A model generated the notes under the pieces. The model had not been told where the DNA came from. It made no database searches and was given only the letters and a program-made list of their open reading frames with translations. Below are positions 24,386 through 34,080 of a DNA stretch of 64,000 bases, piece after piece (the stretch's first letter is position 1; each line of letters starts with the position of its first letter). The DNA lies in NCBI RefSeq assembly GCF_015330165.1, contig NZ_JADDXT010000002.1:1672504-1736503 (forward strand). The letters run 5' to 3'. The position numbers and the translations under genes are program-made. The stretch is from Zobellia roscoffensis. Lineage in GTDB: Bacteria > Bacteroidota > Bacteroidia > Flavobacteriales > Flavobacteriaceae.

Positions 24386-25207
24386 TTAAGGTACGATCGC
24401 TACTTTTTTAAATTGTAATGGCGTTTGACCTTCATGACGCTTAAAATATTTGACAAAATGAGAAACATCGGTAAAGTCAAATTTGTATGCAATTTCGGTA
24501 ACGGAAAGGTCGGTGTAAAGTAAAAGGCGTTTTGTTTCCTTCAATATATGGTCGGCAATCACAGTAGAAGCCGTTTTCTCATGTTTTCGTTTGCAAAGTG
24601 CATTTAGGTTCTGGGCGGTAGTATTCAGTTTTTCGGCATAATAAGCTACATCGTTTTTAAGCTTGCGTGCTAATAGCTCATCAAAACGCTCCTCTAAATT
24701 ACTGGTAGATACGGTTTCATCAACCTTTACGTAGGTCAATATTTTAGAGAATAAGGCTTTGAGTACACCTTCTACCAAAATATCCCTACCGGTGCAATTT
24801 TCTTTTATTTCTTTTGATGCGATTTCAAAAAGGGATTGAATACTCGGGTCTTGCTCCGGATGGATAACCCGCATGTTCGTTAACTGCTTTAATTGAAGGT
24901 TGATGTGTTTATCTAATGTTTTTTCTAGAAATCCTTCTTTAATTATAATAACAAACCCTTCTGGTATGGTGTCTATTTCCCAATGGTGGACTTCATCTTT
25001 CTTAATAATAAAAATAACGGGTGGCGCTATGGGATAACCTGTTTCATCCATATAGTGCATACCGCTACCTGCACTAAAAAAGACCAGCTCCATGTACTTG
25101 TTGTGCCTATGCGGTTTGGTGTACCGCTTATTAACATCAAATGGTTCGATCTTAATATCTGCCAAGGCAGAAATTTTAGTGTAGGTTCTAATTTTAGTTC
25201 GTATCAA
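24386..25207 (-). CDS. AraC family transcriptional regulator
   Basis: A 273-residue regulator with an N-terminal cupin-type sensor domain (RYTKPHRHNKYMELVFFSAG and PPVIFIIKKDEVHHWEID) and a C-terminal AraC DNA-binding domain: first helix-turn-helix around NTTAQNLNALCKRKHEKTASTVIADHILKE and second LSVTEIAYKFDFTDVSHFVKYFKRHEGQTP, the PROSITE-like AraC signature. The frame opens with TTG at 25207 and an in-frame TAA lies a few codons before, so the start is either this TTG or a later TTG. It directly precedes the receptor gene, which is its likely target. Confidence 0.88.
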   Translation of the reverse strand: MIRTKIRTYTKISALADIKIEPFDVNKRYTKPHRHNKYMELVFFSAGSGMHYMDETGYPIAPPVIFIIKKDEVHHWEIDTIPEGFVIIIKEGFLEKTLDKHINLQLKQLTNMRVIHPEQDPSIQSLFEIASKEIKENCTGRDILVEGVLKALFSKILTYVKVDETVSTSNLEERFDELLARKLKNDVAYYAEKLNTTAQNLNALCKRKHEKTASTVIADHILKETKRLLLYTDLSVTEIAYKFDFTDVSHFVKYFKRHEGQTPLQFKKVAIVP

Positions 25208-25441
25208 CTGGACAGGCTTTTAACTGAATACTCGTATAAAAAAACGTCAATTTGAAATGCATTTTTTTCATAGTGCAAATGACGCCTAAGCTAGATATAA
25301 AGATAGTGGATTAAAGCGGAGGGAGTTGGCTTAGAAAGGTGTTGAAAGGCCAAAAATTCTAACACAAACTATCTAAATTGTAGCACTCTTGTGCAAACAT
25401 TTAAAATCTTGTTAATTTTTTACAAAAAAAAGATGCGTTTC

Positions 25442-26542
25442 TTAAAATTCAAATTTTAACTGTACCGAGACTGTTTCCTTGTTTACATTTTTCTGTTTTT
25501 TCTCCGTATTGAGATTTGCCAAGGAAATACCCAACAAACGAACCGAGTTCTGTAATTTTTCTTGATACAAAAGTTCTTTGGCCGTTTCTAAAATTAGTCC
25601 TTTAGACGAGATGAAATAATTCAGGGTCTTACTACGTGTGTTTAGTGTAAAATCACTGTATTTAATTTTTAAAGTCACGGTTTTGCCGGCAATATTTGCT
25701 TTTTTGAGGCGTTTTTCAAGTTCTTCGGCAATATGCTCAAGTCGTTCTAGCATGAAGACCTCACTGCTAAGGTTTTCGTTAAAGGTACGTTCCGCACCAA
25801 CGGATTTTGGAATGCGGTGCGGTTTGACTTCGCTTGTGTGAATACCACGAACCACGTTGTAATAGTAGTTACCGCTTTTGCCGAAATTTTCTTCTAGAAA
25901 TTCTTCTGTTTTTAATTTTAAGTCTTTGCCGGTAAAAATGCCCAATTTGTACATTTTTTCTGCTGTAACCTTCCCTACACCATAAAATTTTCTGATTTCA
26001 AGCTCTTCCAAAAACTCTAATACTTCTTCTGGGTTTACTGTTTTCTGCCCATTGGGTTTATTAATGTCGCTGGCAACTTTGGCGATGAACTTATTAATTG
26101 AAATTCCAGCAGATGCATTAAGTCCAGTAGTATCAAATATTTTTTGGCGTATCTCTTTTGCCATTAATGAAGCAGAGGGATTTCCCTTTTTATTTACGGT
26201 AACATCCAGATAGGCTTCATCTAGGGAAAGTGGTTCTACCAGATCCGTATATTCATGAAAAATACCGCGTATAATTTTGGATATTTCCTTATAACGTTCA
26301 AAGCGTGCTTTTACAAAAATTAGTTCAGGGCAGTTGCGTTGTGCCACTACACTACTCATGGCACTGCGAACACCAAATTTTCTGGCTTCGTAACTGGCTG
26401 CCGCCACTACACCTCTTTTTGAGCTTCCGCCAACGGCAATGGGCTTTCCGCGTAAATCTGGATTGTCCAATTGCTCTACAGATGCATAGAAGGCATCCAT
26501 ATCCACATGAATAATTTTTCGCAATTGAAAATCGTTTGGCAT
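25442..26542 (-). CDS. dinB: DNA polymerase IV (Y-family)
   Basis: A 366-residue translesion polymerase. IIHVDMDAFYASVEQLDNP (about 10-28) with the metal-binding Asp and steric-gate Phe-Tyr, the SLDEAYLDVT motif (catalytic DE, about 102-111), and KFIAKVASDINKPNGQ (about 146) are diagnostic; the little-finger domain follows with KSVGAERTFNENL. It is slightly longer than E. coli DinB. The C-terminal tail VSVQLKFEF lacks a canonical beta-clamp motif that I can see, unless the short hydrophobic end serves for it. Only 28 bases separate its ATG from the divergent gene at 26571. Confidence 0.96.
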   Translation of the reverse strand: MPNDFQLRKIIHVDMDAFYASVEQLDNPDLRGKPIAVGGSSKRGVVAAASYEARKFGVRSAMSSVVAQRNCPELIFVKARFERYKEISKIIRGIFHEYTDLVEPLSLDEAYLDVTVNKKGNPSASLMAKEIRQKIFDTTGLNASAGISINKFIAKVASDINKPNGQKTVNPEEVLEFLEELEIRKFYGVGKVTAEKMYKLGIFTGKDLKLKTEEFLEENFGKSGNYYYNVVRGIHTSEVKPHRIPKSVGAERTFNENLSSEVFMLERLEHIAEELEKRLKKANIAGKTVTLKIKYSDFTLNTRSKTLNYFISSKGLILETAKELLYQEKLQNSVRLLGISLANLNTEKKQKNVNKETVSVQLKFEF

Positions 26543-26565
26543 ACTGCAAAATTAGTTTATATTTA
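26536..26565 (+). promoter_or_regulatory. Promoter of the Rossmann-protein gene at 26571
   Basis: TTG (26536-26538) and TATATTTA (26558-26565) are 19 bases apart. The -33 element is inside the dinB coding region, and the -7 box ends 5 bases before the ATG, so the transcript would have almost no leader. Confidence 0.4.
26547..26554 (-). promoter_or_regulatory. -7 box of dinB
   Basis: TAATTTTG on the minus strand fits TAnnTTTG and ends 4 bases before the dinB ATG, predicting a leaderless or near-leaderless transcript. Confidence 0.4.
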
Positions 26566-26570
26566 GTTGG

Positions 26571-27245
26571 ATGAAAACACAAAAAAAGACGGCAATTATT
26601 CTTGGGGCAACCGGTCTTACCGGAGGCATTTTGCTACAACTTTTACTTGAGGATGACCGCTACGAGAAAATTAAATTGTTCTCACGCTCCAGCGTTGGAC
26701 CACCCAATGAAAAGATAGAAGAACATTTAGGGGATTTAATGAAGTTAGAGCAATTTGAATCTAATTTTACGGGTGATGAGGTCTTTTGTTGTATTGGTAC
26801 TACAAAGTCAAAAACACCCAATAAAGAAGTGTACCGGAATATAGACTATGGTATTCCCGTAGCCGCTGCCAAGCTATCCGCTAAACATGCCATTTCATCT
26901 TTTTTAGTTATTTCCTCTATGGGGGCGAATGCTAAAAGTAGCGTCTTTTATAATCGTGTAAAAGGCGAAATGGAAGCAGCGGTGCAAAAGGAATATTTAG
27001 GGAAGACCTATATGTTTAGACCATCGTTGATTGGTGGCAAACGCGAAGAAAAGCGGGCAGGCGAATGGATTTTTAAACAGTTAATGAAAGTAGTGAATCT
27101 GGTCTTAGCGGGGCCGCTTCAAAAATTCCGCTCAATACAACCGGAAACGATAGCAACCGCTATGGTTAAGGTTGCCAACGACGGCTTTGAGTCGCATATT
27201 ATTGAATCCGACACCATAAAGAAAATAGCAGCATCAAGTGATTGA
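26571..27245 (+). CDS. NAD(P)-binding Rossmann-fold protein (HTATIP2-like)
   Basis: A 224-residue atypical short-chain dehydrogenase. The dinucleotide-binding loop is GATGLTGGILLQLL (about 13-26), and VFCCIGTTKSKTPNKEVYRNIDYGIPVAAAKLS (about 71-102) is characteristic of the NAD(P)H-binding group that includes human HTATIP2/TIP30. FLVISSMGANAKSSVFYNRVKGEME supplies the SSMGAN and YxxxK-like residues. Physiological substrate unknown. Its end overlaps the GTG start of the CYTH gene by 8 bases. Confidence 0.85.
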   Translation: MKTQKKTAIILGATGLTGGILLQLLLEDDRYEKIKLFSRSSVGPPNEKIEEHLGDLMKLEQFESNFTGDEVFCCIGTTKSKTPNKEVYRNIDYGIPVAAAKLSAKHAISSFLVISSMGANAKSSVFYNRVKGEMEAAVQKEYLGKTYMFRPSLIGGKREEKRAGEWIFKQLMKVVNLVLAGPLQKFRSIQPETIATAMVKVANDGFESHIIESDTIKKIAASSD

Positions 27246-27705
27246 GATTGAACGTAAATTCTTGGTTACATCAGTAGCGTATCAAGAGCAGGCAACTTTA
27301 AAAGAACGGATTGTTCAAGGTTTTTTAAATACTGATAAAGAGCGTACCGTGCGTGTGCGAATAAAAGGGGAATCAGGTTTTTTGACTGTAAAAGGAAAAT
27401 CAAATGATGCGGGAACCGTCCGATTTGAATGGGAAAAGGAAATTTCCGTTTCCGATGCCGAGCAACTTTTGCTGATTTGCGAGCCCGGAATTATAGATAA
27501 AGTACGCTACAATGTGCCGATAGGCAATCACATTTACGAAATAGATGAATTCCATGGTGATAATGAAGGTCTTGTTGTTGCGGAAGTAGAGCTACAATCT
27601 GAAAACCAAACCCTTAAAAAACCATTGTGGTTGGGAGAAGAAGTAACGGGCAATGTAAAATATTACAATTCGCAATTGAGCAAGCACCCATATAAACTAT
27701 GGTAA
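27238..27705 (+). CDS. CYTH domain-containing protein
   Basis: A 155-residue CYTH (CyaB/thiamine triphosphatase) protein. The ExExK motif is at residues 3-7 (IEIERKFLV), followed by the tunnel-lining basic residues (KERTVRVRIKGESGFLTVKGK) and acidic strands (YEIDEFHGDNEGLVVAEVEL). Bacterial relatives hydrolyse inorganic triphosphate; this short clade (like NeuTTM) is a tripolyphosphatase. The start is GTG at 27238, chosen because MIEIERKF is the family N-terminus and it overlaps the preceding stop. Confidence 0.9.
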   Translation: MIEIERKFLVTSVAYQEQATLKERIVQGFLNTDKERTVRVRIKGESGFLTVKGKSNDAGTVRFEWEKEISVSDAEQLLLICEPGIIDKVRYNVPIGNHIYEIDEFHGDNEGLVVAEVELQSENQTLKKPLWLGEEVTGNVKYYNSQLSKHPYKLW

Positions 27706-27706
27706 T

Positions 27707-28315
27707 CTAGGAAAGAAAAAAAGCATCATTTTTGTCCAAATAGCTTTTGGTGGCAATACCCCTAATATTGTTTATGATAAGATGGTTCAGAAGTTCTTCT
27801 AGAGTGAAATCCTTATAAAAATTGTTGGGTGCGGCATGAAGAATATCTTCCATTCGGTTATAATAGAGCTCATAGGTAAGTTTTATATTCACATCTTTTC
27901 GGAGATGACCTTTTTTTTGAGCACTGTGCAACAAGTCTTTAACAAGAGCCGAAACTTCATTTTCCCTGAAATCGCTAAACATTTTATAAACTTCGGGATA
28001 GTACTTTTTTAAACTGCGTAAAAAGGTAGGATTAAAACTTTTAAGGGTATCCAATCCTATTCTATATATTGAAATAACCGCTAGAATAGGATCGGATTTC
28101 TCCTTCTCTACACACTCATAAATGTTAGACCTTAATTTGGTAAGAAAAGCGGCCAGACTTTCTTTTATGATTTGTTCTTTGCCCGTAAAGTTCTTGTATA
28201 TCGTTTTCTTAGATATGCCAAGTTCGTGGGCCAAATCATCAATAGTAAAGCGCTTGCTCCCAAATTTCAAGAATTTAGAAAGGGCAAATTCTAAAAATTG
28301 GTCTTTGTTTATCAT
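27707..28315 (-). CDS. TetR/AcrR family transcriptional regulator
   Basis: A 202-residue repressor-type protein. The N-terminal helix-turn-helix is KRFTIDDLAHELGISKKTIYKNFTGKEQIIKESL (about 22-55), with TIYKNF the usual TetR recognition helix; the all-helical ligand domain follows. It is the last gene of the RND efflux operon, 14 bases after the outer-membrane-channel gene, so it probably responds to pump substrates. Its stop lies one base from the convergent CYTH gene. Confidence 0.9.
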   Translation of the reverse strand: MINKDQFLEFALSKFLKFGSKRFTIDDLAHELGISKKTIYKNFTGKEQIIKESLAAFLTKLRSNIYECVEKEKSDPILAVISIYRIGLDTLKSFNPTFLRSLKKYYPEVYKMFSDFRENEVSALVKDLLHSAQKKGHLRKDVNIKLTYELYYNRMEDILHAAPNNFYKDFTLEELLNHLIINNIRGIATKSYLDKNDAFFLS

Positions 28316-28329
28316 GTGTCAGCAAATGT

Positions 28330-29733
28330 TTAGTGCCATCCGCCACCAAGGGAACGATATAGTTCTACTTTGGCAGATAATTGATCAAACTTGTTATTGA
28401 CCAAATTAAGTTCTGCATTCAGTGAGTTTTCCCTTGCGGTCAAAAGGTCCAAATAGGTTAAGTATCCGCTGTTTAATAATTCTTCAGAGTTTGTTTCCGC
28501 TCTTTTTAGTGCAACCACTTGTTTGGTTACATACGCTTCTTTTTCTACAGAGATATCGTAATCATATAAAGCTTCCGACACTTCCGTACCTGCGGTTAAA
28601 AGTGCTTTTTTAAAGCTTAATAAGGATTGTTCTTGTTCTGCTTGCGCCACTTCATAGGCTGTTCTTATTTTTCTACCGTTGAAAATAGGCTGTGTAAGTC
28701 CACCAACTAAATTGGCAAAAATAGAACTAGAGTCTATCCAGTTATCTATCTCCAAACTTTGTAAGCCACCTTGTGCCGAAAGGGTAATAGATGGGTAAAA
28801 GTTACTTCTTGCAACGTTGGTCAATTCAAAACTATTGACCAAGTCGTATTCAGCTTGCATAATATCCGGTCTGTTGCGCAACAATAGGGCCGGAACACCA
28901 AGTTGCAGTTCATTGGTTAAGGATTGCTCATCCAAAGAACCACGTGCGTAGGATTGTGGCTGTTCACTCAAAAGAAGACTTAAAGTATTCTCTGTCTGGT
29001 ATAGTGTATTCTTAAGGTCCAATAACTGACTTTGAGCACTATATAGTTGAGCCGCTGTCTGGTCAACTCCCACTTGGTTTGCTTGTCCCGCTTCTTTTAA
29101 AGCAGAAATGGTTTCTAGACTTTTAGAACGGTTTTCTATGGTTTCTTCCGTTACCGAAATCTGTTTGTCCAAGGCTAAAATTTGATAATAGGTTGTGGCT
29201 ATTTGTGCCACCAAACTAGTTTTTACAGCTTTATGGGCCGCTACGGTTTGTAGGTAACTTGCGTCACTAGCGCGTTTACTACTTCTAATTTTCCCCCAAA
29301 TATCAGCTTCCCAAGATATTGTTCCGGAAGCTTCATATTGATTAAAAGGTTGCGTAAAAAAACTTCCGAATTGACCGTTCTCACTGGTTCTTGCTGTTCT
29401 TGTAGCACTTGCTGCACCATTTAAAGTTGGCAAGTAACCTGCTTTCCCTTGTTTTACATATGCCTCTGCTGCCGCAATGCTCTGTAAGGCAATACGAATA
29501 TCAAGGTTGTTTTCAAGTCCTTTTTGAATATAGGTCTTCAAATGAGAGTCGGTAAACAAGTCTTTGTAAGAAACTGATGCGAACGAGACACTGTCCTGAG
29601 GCAGGTTATCGGTTCTATATAGGTTTTCGGTTTCGACCTCTGGCCGCTCGTAATTTTTAGCTACAAAACATGATTGTAGCAAAAGCGGGAGCATGGCCAC
29701 CAATATGAATTTATTTGTTATAATAGTTTTCAT
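28330..29733 (-). CDS. RND efflux outer membrane channel (OprM/NodT family lipoprotein)
   Basis: A 467-residue TolC-type outer membrane factor. The signal ends in a lipobox (LLLQSC, Cys22), so it is lipid-anchored. Two OEP repeats follow, with NLDIRIALQSIAAAEAYVKQGKAGYLPTLNG and later LLLRNRPDIMQAEYDLVNSFELTNVARSNFYPSITLSAQGG, classic for NodT. The open frame begins nine codons earlier within the permease gene; ATG 29733 gives a proper signal peptide and starts 8 bases after the permease stop. It forms the exit duct of the tripartite pump encoded just upstream. Confidence 0.92.
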   Translation of the reverse strand: MKTIITNKFILVAMLPLLLQSCFVAKNYERPEVETENLYRTDNLPQDSVSFASVSYKDLFTDSHLKTYIQKGLENNLDIRIALQSIAAAEAYVKQGKAGYLPTLNGAASATRTARTSENGQFGSFFTQPFNQYEASGTISWEADIWGKIRSSKRASDASYLQTVAAHKAVKTSLVAQIATTYYQILALDKQISVTEETIENRSKSLETISALKEAGQANQVGVDQTAAQLYSAQSQLLDLKNTLYQTENTLSLLLSEQPQSYARGSLDEQSLTNELQLGVPALLLRNRPDIMQAEYDLVNSFELTNVARSNFYPSITLSAQGGLQSLEIDNWIDSSSIFANLVGGLTQPIFNGRKIRTAYEVAQAEQEQSLLSFKKALLTAGTEVSEALYDYDISVEKEAYVTKQVVALKRAETNSEELLNSGYLTYLDLLTARENSLNAELNLVNNKFDQLSAKVELYRSLGGGWH

Positions 29734-29740
29734 GATTTCT

Positions 29741-32700
29741 CTAGTTCTTTGGTTCTTCAATTACTTCTTGTTGTGGAGCACCGGTTATACGCTCTTGAAT
29801 GGTCTGGAAAATGACATATAATGCCGGTATGACGAATACACCAAATATGGTACCTATCAACATACCCCCAACAGCACTCATACCAATAGATCGGTTACCG
29901 ACTGCTCCAATACCTGTGGACAAGGCCAATGGCATTAAACCAAGGATAAAGGCAAACGATGTCATTAAAATGGGTCTAAGTCTCGCTTTGGCACCGTCAA
30001 TAGCGGATTCAATGATAGACATACCGTGTTTTCTTCGCTGCAATGCAAATTCTACAATAAGAATGGCATTTTTAGAAAGTAGACCAATAAGCATGATCAA
30101 TGCAATCTGAAAATAGATGTTGTTTTCAAGTCCTGCCATGCTTACGAAGCCAATTGCTCCTGCAATACCAACGGGTAGCGACAGTAGAATTGAAAATGGT
30201 AAAATATACGATTCATACTGAGCACTTAATAAGAAGTACACAAATACCAAACTCAATATAAAAATGATGATGGTTTGGCTACCTGCGCTATTTTCCTCTT
30301 TTGTAAGCCCTGAATATTCGTAAGTATAATTGTTAGGTAATACCTGTGCGGTAACCTCTTCAATTGCCTTAATGGCATCACCTGTAGAATAACCAGGGTT
30401 CATGGCTCCATTAATTTTTACAGAACTTAACAGGTTAAATCTACTTACCACTTCAGGACCGTAAATTTTCTTTAACGATACAAATTGAGATACGGCAACC
30501 GACTCGCCACTTGCATTCGTTACGAAAATGTGGTTCAATGAGTTTTCATCTGCTCTATCTTCTGGTTTTGCTTGGATCATTACACGATATTGCTTACCAA
30601 ACTTGTTAAAGTCAGTCGTATACAATCCACCATAATATCCTTGCATGGCGCTAAATACATCTGTTACCGCTAGACCGGCCATTTTAGTTTTCTCAACATC
30701 AACCTCCAATTCATATTGAGGGAAATTGGCATTGAAGTTCGTAATGGCATATTGAACTTCTGGTCTTGCGTTAATTGCAGCCAAGAATTCATTGGTTACT
30801 TTGTTTACGGTCTGCCAGTCATCTGCATCTTTACTCTGTAGGTTCATTTCAAAACCGGTAGAGTTACCAAAACCACGCACACTTGGTGGAGTAAAGAAGA
30901 ATACTTTGGCGTCTTTTAGGCCGGCTGTTTTTGCGAACAGGCTTCCTACCACGGCTTTAACGGATTCTGCATCGCCTTCTCGTTCGCCCCAATCTTTAAG
31001 ACGAAGTACGGAGAAGCCATAAGAACCACCGTTTACACTATTCAAAATACTAAATCCTGTAATGTTCATTCTAGCTTTAATGATATCCATTGAAGCATAA
31101 ATAGAATCTAGTTTTTTAACGGTTTTCTGCGTTTGCTCTAAAGTGGTACCAGGAGGCATGGTAACATCGGCAAACACAATCGCCTTATCTTCATTTGGTA
31201 TAAAACCAGTTGGTGTTGATTGAAATAACATGTACGCTATAACTCCAAACACTACAAGAGACAATCCTGTTACCCATTTTCTTTTGATAATGAATTTTAC
31301 TGAGCTAACGTATTTATCGGTTATTGCATTAAAACCGGTATTAAAGGCTGAAAAGAAACGCTTTGAAAATCCTTTTTTCTTTTCTTCGGATGTATTATGG
31401 GGCTTCAATAAGAGTGCGGCCAAGGCCGGACTTAACGTTAAAGCGTTTACCGCGGAAATAAGAATGGCAATAGCCAATGTTATACCGAACTGTTGGTAGA
31501 ACACACCTGATGACCCACTAATGAACGATACCGGGATAAATACAGCGGACATTACCAAAGTAATAGAGATAATGGCACCTGAAATCTCTGTCATTGCAGA
31601 TTTGGTGGCTAGTTTAGCATTGGTAGCACCTTCCTCCATTTTGGCGTGTACCGCTTCCACCACCACAATGGCATCATCCACCACAATACCAATGGCCAGA
31701 ATCATTGCGAACAAAGTCAACATGTTAATGGAAAATCCAAAGAGCGATAAAAAGAAGAACGTACCAATAATCGCCACCGGAACGGCAATAGCGGGTATTA
31801 ACGTAGATCTAAAATCCTGTAGGAATATGAAAACCACTAAGAAAACCAATAAAAAGGCTTCTATTAAGGTTTGTACAACATGTTCTATAGATGCACTTAA
31901 GAAATCTTTAGTGTTATAAGGAATTACATAATCCAGTCCTTTAGGGAAATCTTGACTGCTTTCATCTAGTATAGTTTGAATCTCATCAATAATAGCATTT
32001 GCATTAGATCCTGAAGTTTGAAAAATACCAACAGCGGTACCGGGCTTACCCATACCTTCGTTCTTGGTACCATAATTAAAAGCACCTAATTCAATTTCAG
32101 CAACATCTTTAAGTCTTAAAAACTGACCATTTTCCTGCGCTCTAATAATGATATTTTCATATTCAGCTTCATCAGAAAGACGACCTTTATACTTTAATAC
32201 ATATTCATAAACACCATCGGCATTTTCACCAATTTTACCTGTTGCTGCTTCAAGGTTTTGTTCTCTAAGTGCATTTTGTATGTCTGATGGCATAAGTTTA
32301 TATGCGGCCATCTTTTCAGGATTTAACCATATACGCATGGAGTAATCCTTAGAACCAAAAACGGTAACGTTACCCACACCTTCTATACGTTGTAACTTAG
32401 GTACGATGTTAATTCTAGCGTAGTTTTCTACGAAAGTGGCATCATATTCATCGTTATCCGAGAATAGAGAGAAGAATAACAATGCACTAGTTTGAGACTT
32501 TTGGGTAATAACACCAGTCTGTACAACTGCTTGTGGCAGGACACTATTTGCTCGGGCAACCCTGTTCTGAACGTTTACCGCGGCAATATCAGGATCAGTA
32601 CCCAGTTTAAAAAATACGTTAATGGTTGCAGCACCGTCATTACTTGCGTTGGAAGTCATGTATAACATGTCTTCAACACCATTTATCTGCTCCTCTAATG

Positions 32701-32890
32701 GTACAACAACACTTTTTAGTACCGTTTCAGCATTCGCACCTGTATAGGTACTTGTTACTTGAACGGTTGGTGGTGCTATTTCAGGGTATTCCTCAATAGG
32801 TAAGGTCGTCAAACCCAAAACACCTAGAATAACTATGATGATCGATATCACCGTAGATAGTACGGGACGATCTATAAATTTTTGAAACAT
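29741..32890 (-). CDS. RND efflux permease, HAE1/AcrB family
   Basis: A 1049-residue proton-driven trimeric inner-membrane pump. The start FIDRPVLSTVISIIIVILG is the TM1 signature of HAE1-RND; the TM4 proton relay is AIGIVVDDAIVVVEAV (two adjacent Asp, about 406-407); GFIPNEDKAIVFADVTMPPGTTLEQT marks the second porter repeat, and LLSKNAILIVEFA is in the C-terminal membrane half. Its full length is intact. It exports drugs, detergents or bile-type compounds across both membranes together with the flanking adaptor and channel. Confidence 0.97.
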   Translation of the reverse strand: MFQKFIDRPVLSTVISIIIVILGVLGLTTLPIEEYPEIAPPTVQVTSTYTGANAETVLKSVVVPLEEQINGVEDMLYMTSNASNDGAATINVFFKLGTDPDIAAVNVQNRVARANSVLPQAVVQTGVITQKSQTSALLFFSLFSDNDEYDATFVENYARINIVPKLQRIEGVGNVTVFGSKDYSMRIWLNPEKMAAYKLMPSDIQNALREQNLEAATGKIGENADGVYEYVLKYKGRLSDEAEYENIIIRAQENGQFLRLKDVAEIELGAFNYGTKNEGMGKPGTAVGIFQTSGSNANAIIDEIQTILDESSQDFPKGLDYVIPYNTKDFLSASIEHVVQTLIEAFLLVFLVVFIFLQDFRSTLIPAIAVPVAIIGTFFFLSLFGFSINMLTLFAMILAIGIVVDDAIVVVEAVHAKMEEGATNAKLATKSAMTEISGAIISITLVMSAVFIPVSFISGSSGVFYQQFGITLAIAILISAVNALTLSPALAALLLKPHNTSEEKKKGFSKRFFSAFNTGFNAITDKYVSSVKFIIKRKWVTGLSLVVFGVIAYMLFQSTPTGFIPNEDKAIVFADVTMPPGTTLEQTQKTVKKLDSIYASMDIIKARMNITGFSILNSVNGGSYGFSVLRLKDWGEREGDAESVKAVVGSLFAKTAGLKDAKVFFFTPPSVRGFGNSTGFEMNLQSKDADDWQTVNKVTNEFLAAINARPEVQYAITNFNANFPQYELEVDVEKTKMAGLAVTDVFSAMQGYYGGLYTTDFNKFGKQYRVMIQAKPEDRADENSLNHIFVTNASGESVAVSQFVSLKKIYGPEVVSRFNLLSSVKINGAMNPGYSTGDAIKAIEEVTAQVLPNNYTYEYSGLTKEENSAGSQTIIIFILSLVFVYFLLSAQYESYILPFSILLSLPVGIAGAIGFVSMAGLENNIYFQIALIMLIGLLSKNAILIVEFALQRRKHGMSIIESAIDGAKARLRPILMTSFAFILGLMPLALSTGIGAVGNRSIGMSAVGGMLIGTIFGVFVIPALYVIFQTIQERITGAPQQEVIEEPKN

Positions 32891-32927
32891 TGTTCTTTAT
32901 TTATATGTTATGATAATTGGCGGATGC

Positions 32928-34013
32928 TTATTTGACCGGACTGATGGTCATTCCGTCTTTTAATTTAGAGACCCCTTCCAGAACTATAGTAGTCCCTTCT
33001 TCAAACCCTTTCTCAACGATAAAGCCATTTTTGGTAGTAGTGATGATATCTAATGGCATAGTAGTAACTGTATTGTCATCTTTAACCACGTAAACTAATT
33101 TCTTACCTTGAAGGTCAATAGTTGCTGTTTGCGGTATTTCGTATGCGCCGTTATATACTGTTGGAATTTTTATTTTTCCTGTACTACCGCTGCTTAACAA
33201 GTTGTTCTTGTTATCAAAATCAGCTCGTGCAGTTACACTTCCTGTTGTACTATTAATGATAGTATTGATCATTGCAATTTTACCTTTTTCAGCATATTCC
33301 TCACCATTGATCATGATTAGTGAAACCCTTGGAGCTTTTTCCATATCCAAAGCATTTTTGTCGTTTTTTGGCATGGATTCTTTTAGTTTCAACAATTCTT
33401 TTTCATTCATTGAAAAATAGGCGCGAACCTCGCTAACGTCAGATACGGTAGTTAATGGTTGCCCCATAGCAGAACTTACCAAGGCACCTATTTTAAAGGG
33501 AATTTCACCTATATAACCATCTACAGGGCTGGTGATACGTGAGTAACCAATATTTGAAGCAACACTTTGGTAATTAGCTTGAGCCTGAGCAAGTTGTGCT
33601 TTGGCAGTCTCTAACTGAACTTCGCTAATTATACCTTTTTCTACTAAGGGTTTAAGTTTGTCTACTTCTACCTTCGCCACGTTTACAGAAGCTTTGGCGG
33701 CATTGGCATCTTGGTTCAAGGTTTGGGTTTCTAATTTAAAAAGAGGTTGCCCTTTTTTAATTTTTTGACCTTCTTCAACATATACTTCTTGCACAAAGCC
33801 AGCAACTTTAGGCCAGATTTCTACATTCTGTTTACCTTCTAGTGTAGTAGAAAATTGGTTGTATACAGTAAGGTCTTGTTTTTTTAACACACTTACTTTT
33901 AAACTTGGTGGAGGAGGTGTTGCCCCTGCCGCAGGTGCCGTTGGGGTTGTTCCAAAACAGGAACTTAAAAGAAGTCCTGCGCTTAATACTCCTATGATTG
34001 ATAACTTTTTCAT
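32928..34013 (-). CDS. RND efflux periplasmic adaptor (membrane fusion protein)
   Basis: A 361-residue lipoprotein: signal with lipobox LLLSSC (Cys19), then a Pro-rich linker. Lipoyl and hairpin domains are seen in VEIWPKVAGFVQEVYVEEGQKIKKGQPLFKLE and GYSRITSPVDGYIGEIPFKIGALV, which flank the alpha-helical hairpin (about 105-155). The C-terminal beta-barrel and proximal domain follow. It joins the permease to the channel in the periplasm. It is the first structural gene of the efflux operon, 37 bases before the permease, and has an 18-bp palindrome in its upstream region. Confidence 0.94.
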   Translation of the reverse strand: MKKLSIIGVLSAGLLLSSCFGTTPTAPAAGATPPPPSLKVSVLKKQDLTVYNQFSTTLEGKQNVEIWPKVAGFVQEVYVEEGQKIKKGQPLFKLETQTLNQDANAAKASVNVAKVEVDKLKPLVEKGIISEVQLETAKAQLAQAQANYQSVASNIGYSRITSPVDGYIGEIPFKIGALVSSAMGQPLTTVSDVSEVRAYFSMNEKELLKLKESMPKNDKNALDMEKAPRVSLIMINGEEYAEKGKIAMINTIINSTTGSVTARADFDNKNNLLSSGSTGKIKIPTVYNGAYEIPQTATIDLQGKKLVYVVKDDNTVTTMPLDIITTTKNGFIVEKGFEEGTTIVLEGVSKLKDGMTISPVK

Positions 34014-34080
34014 TTTAGATGGATGTTTACTTGTATTAAATTATTTATTCGACCTTGTTAAGGTTTTGTTAATTCAGTTT

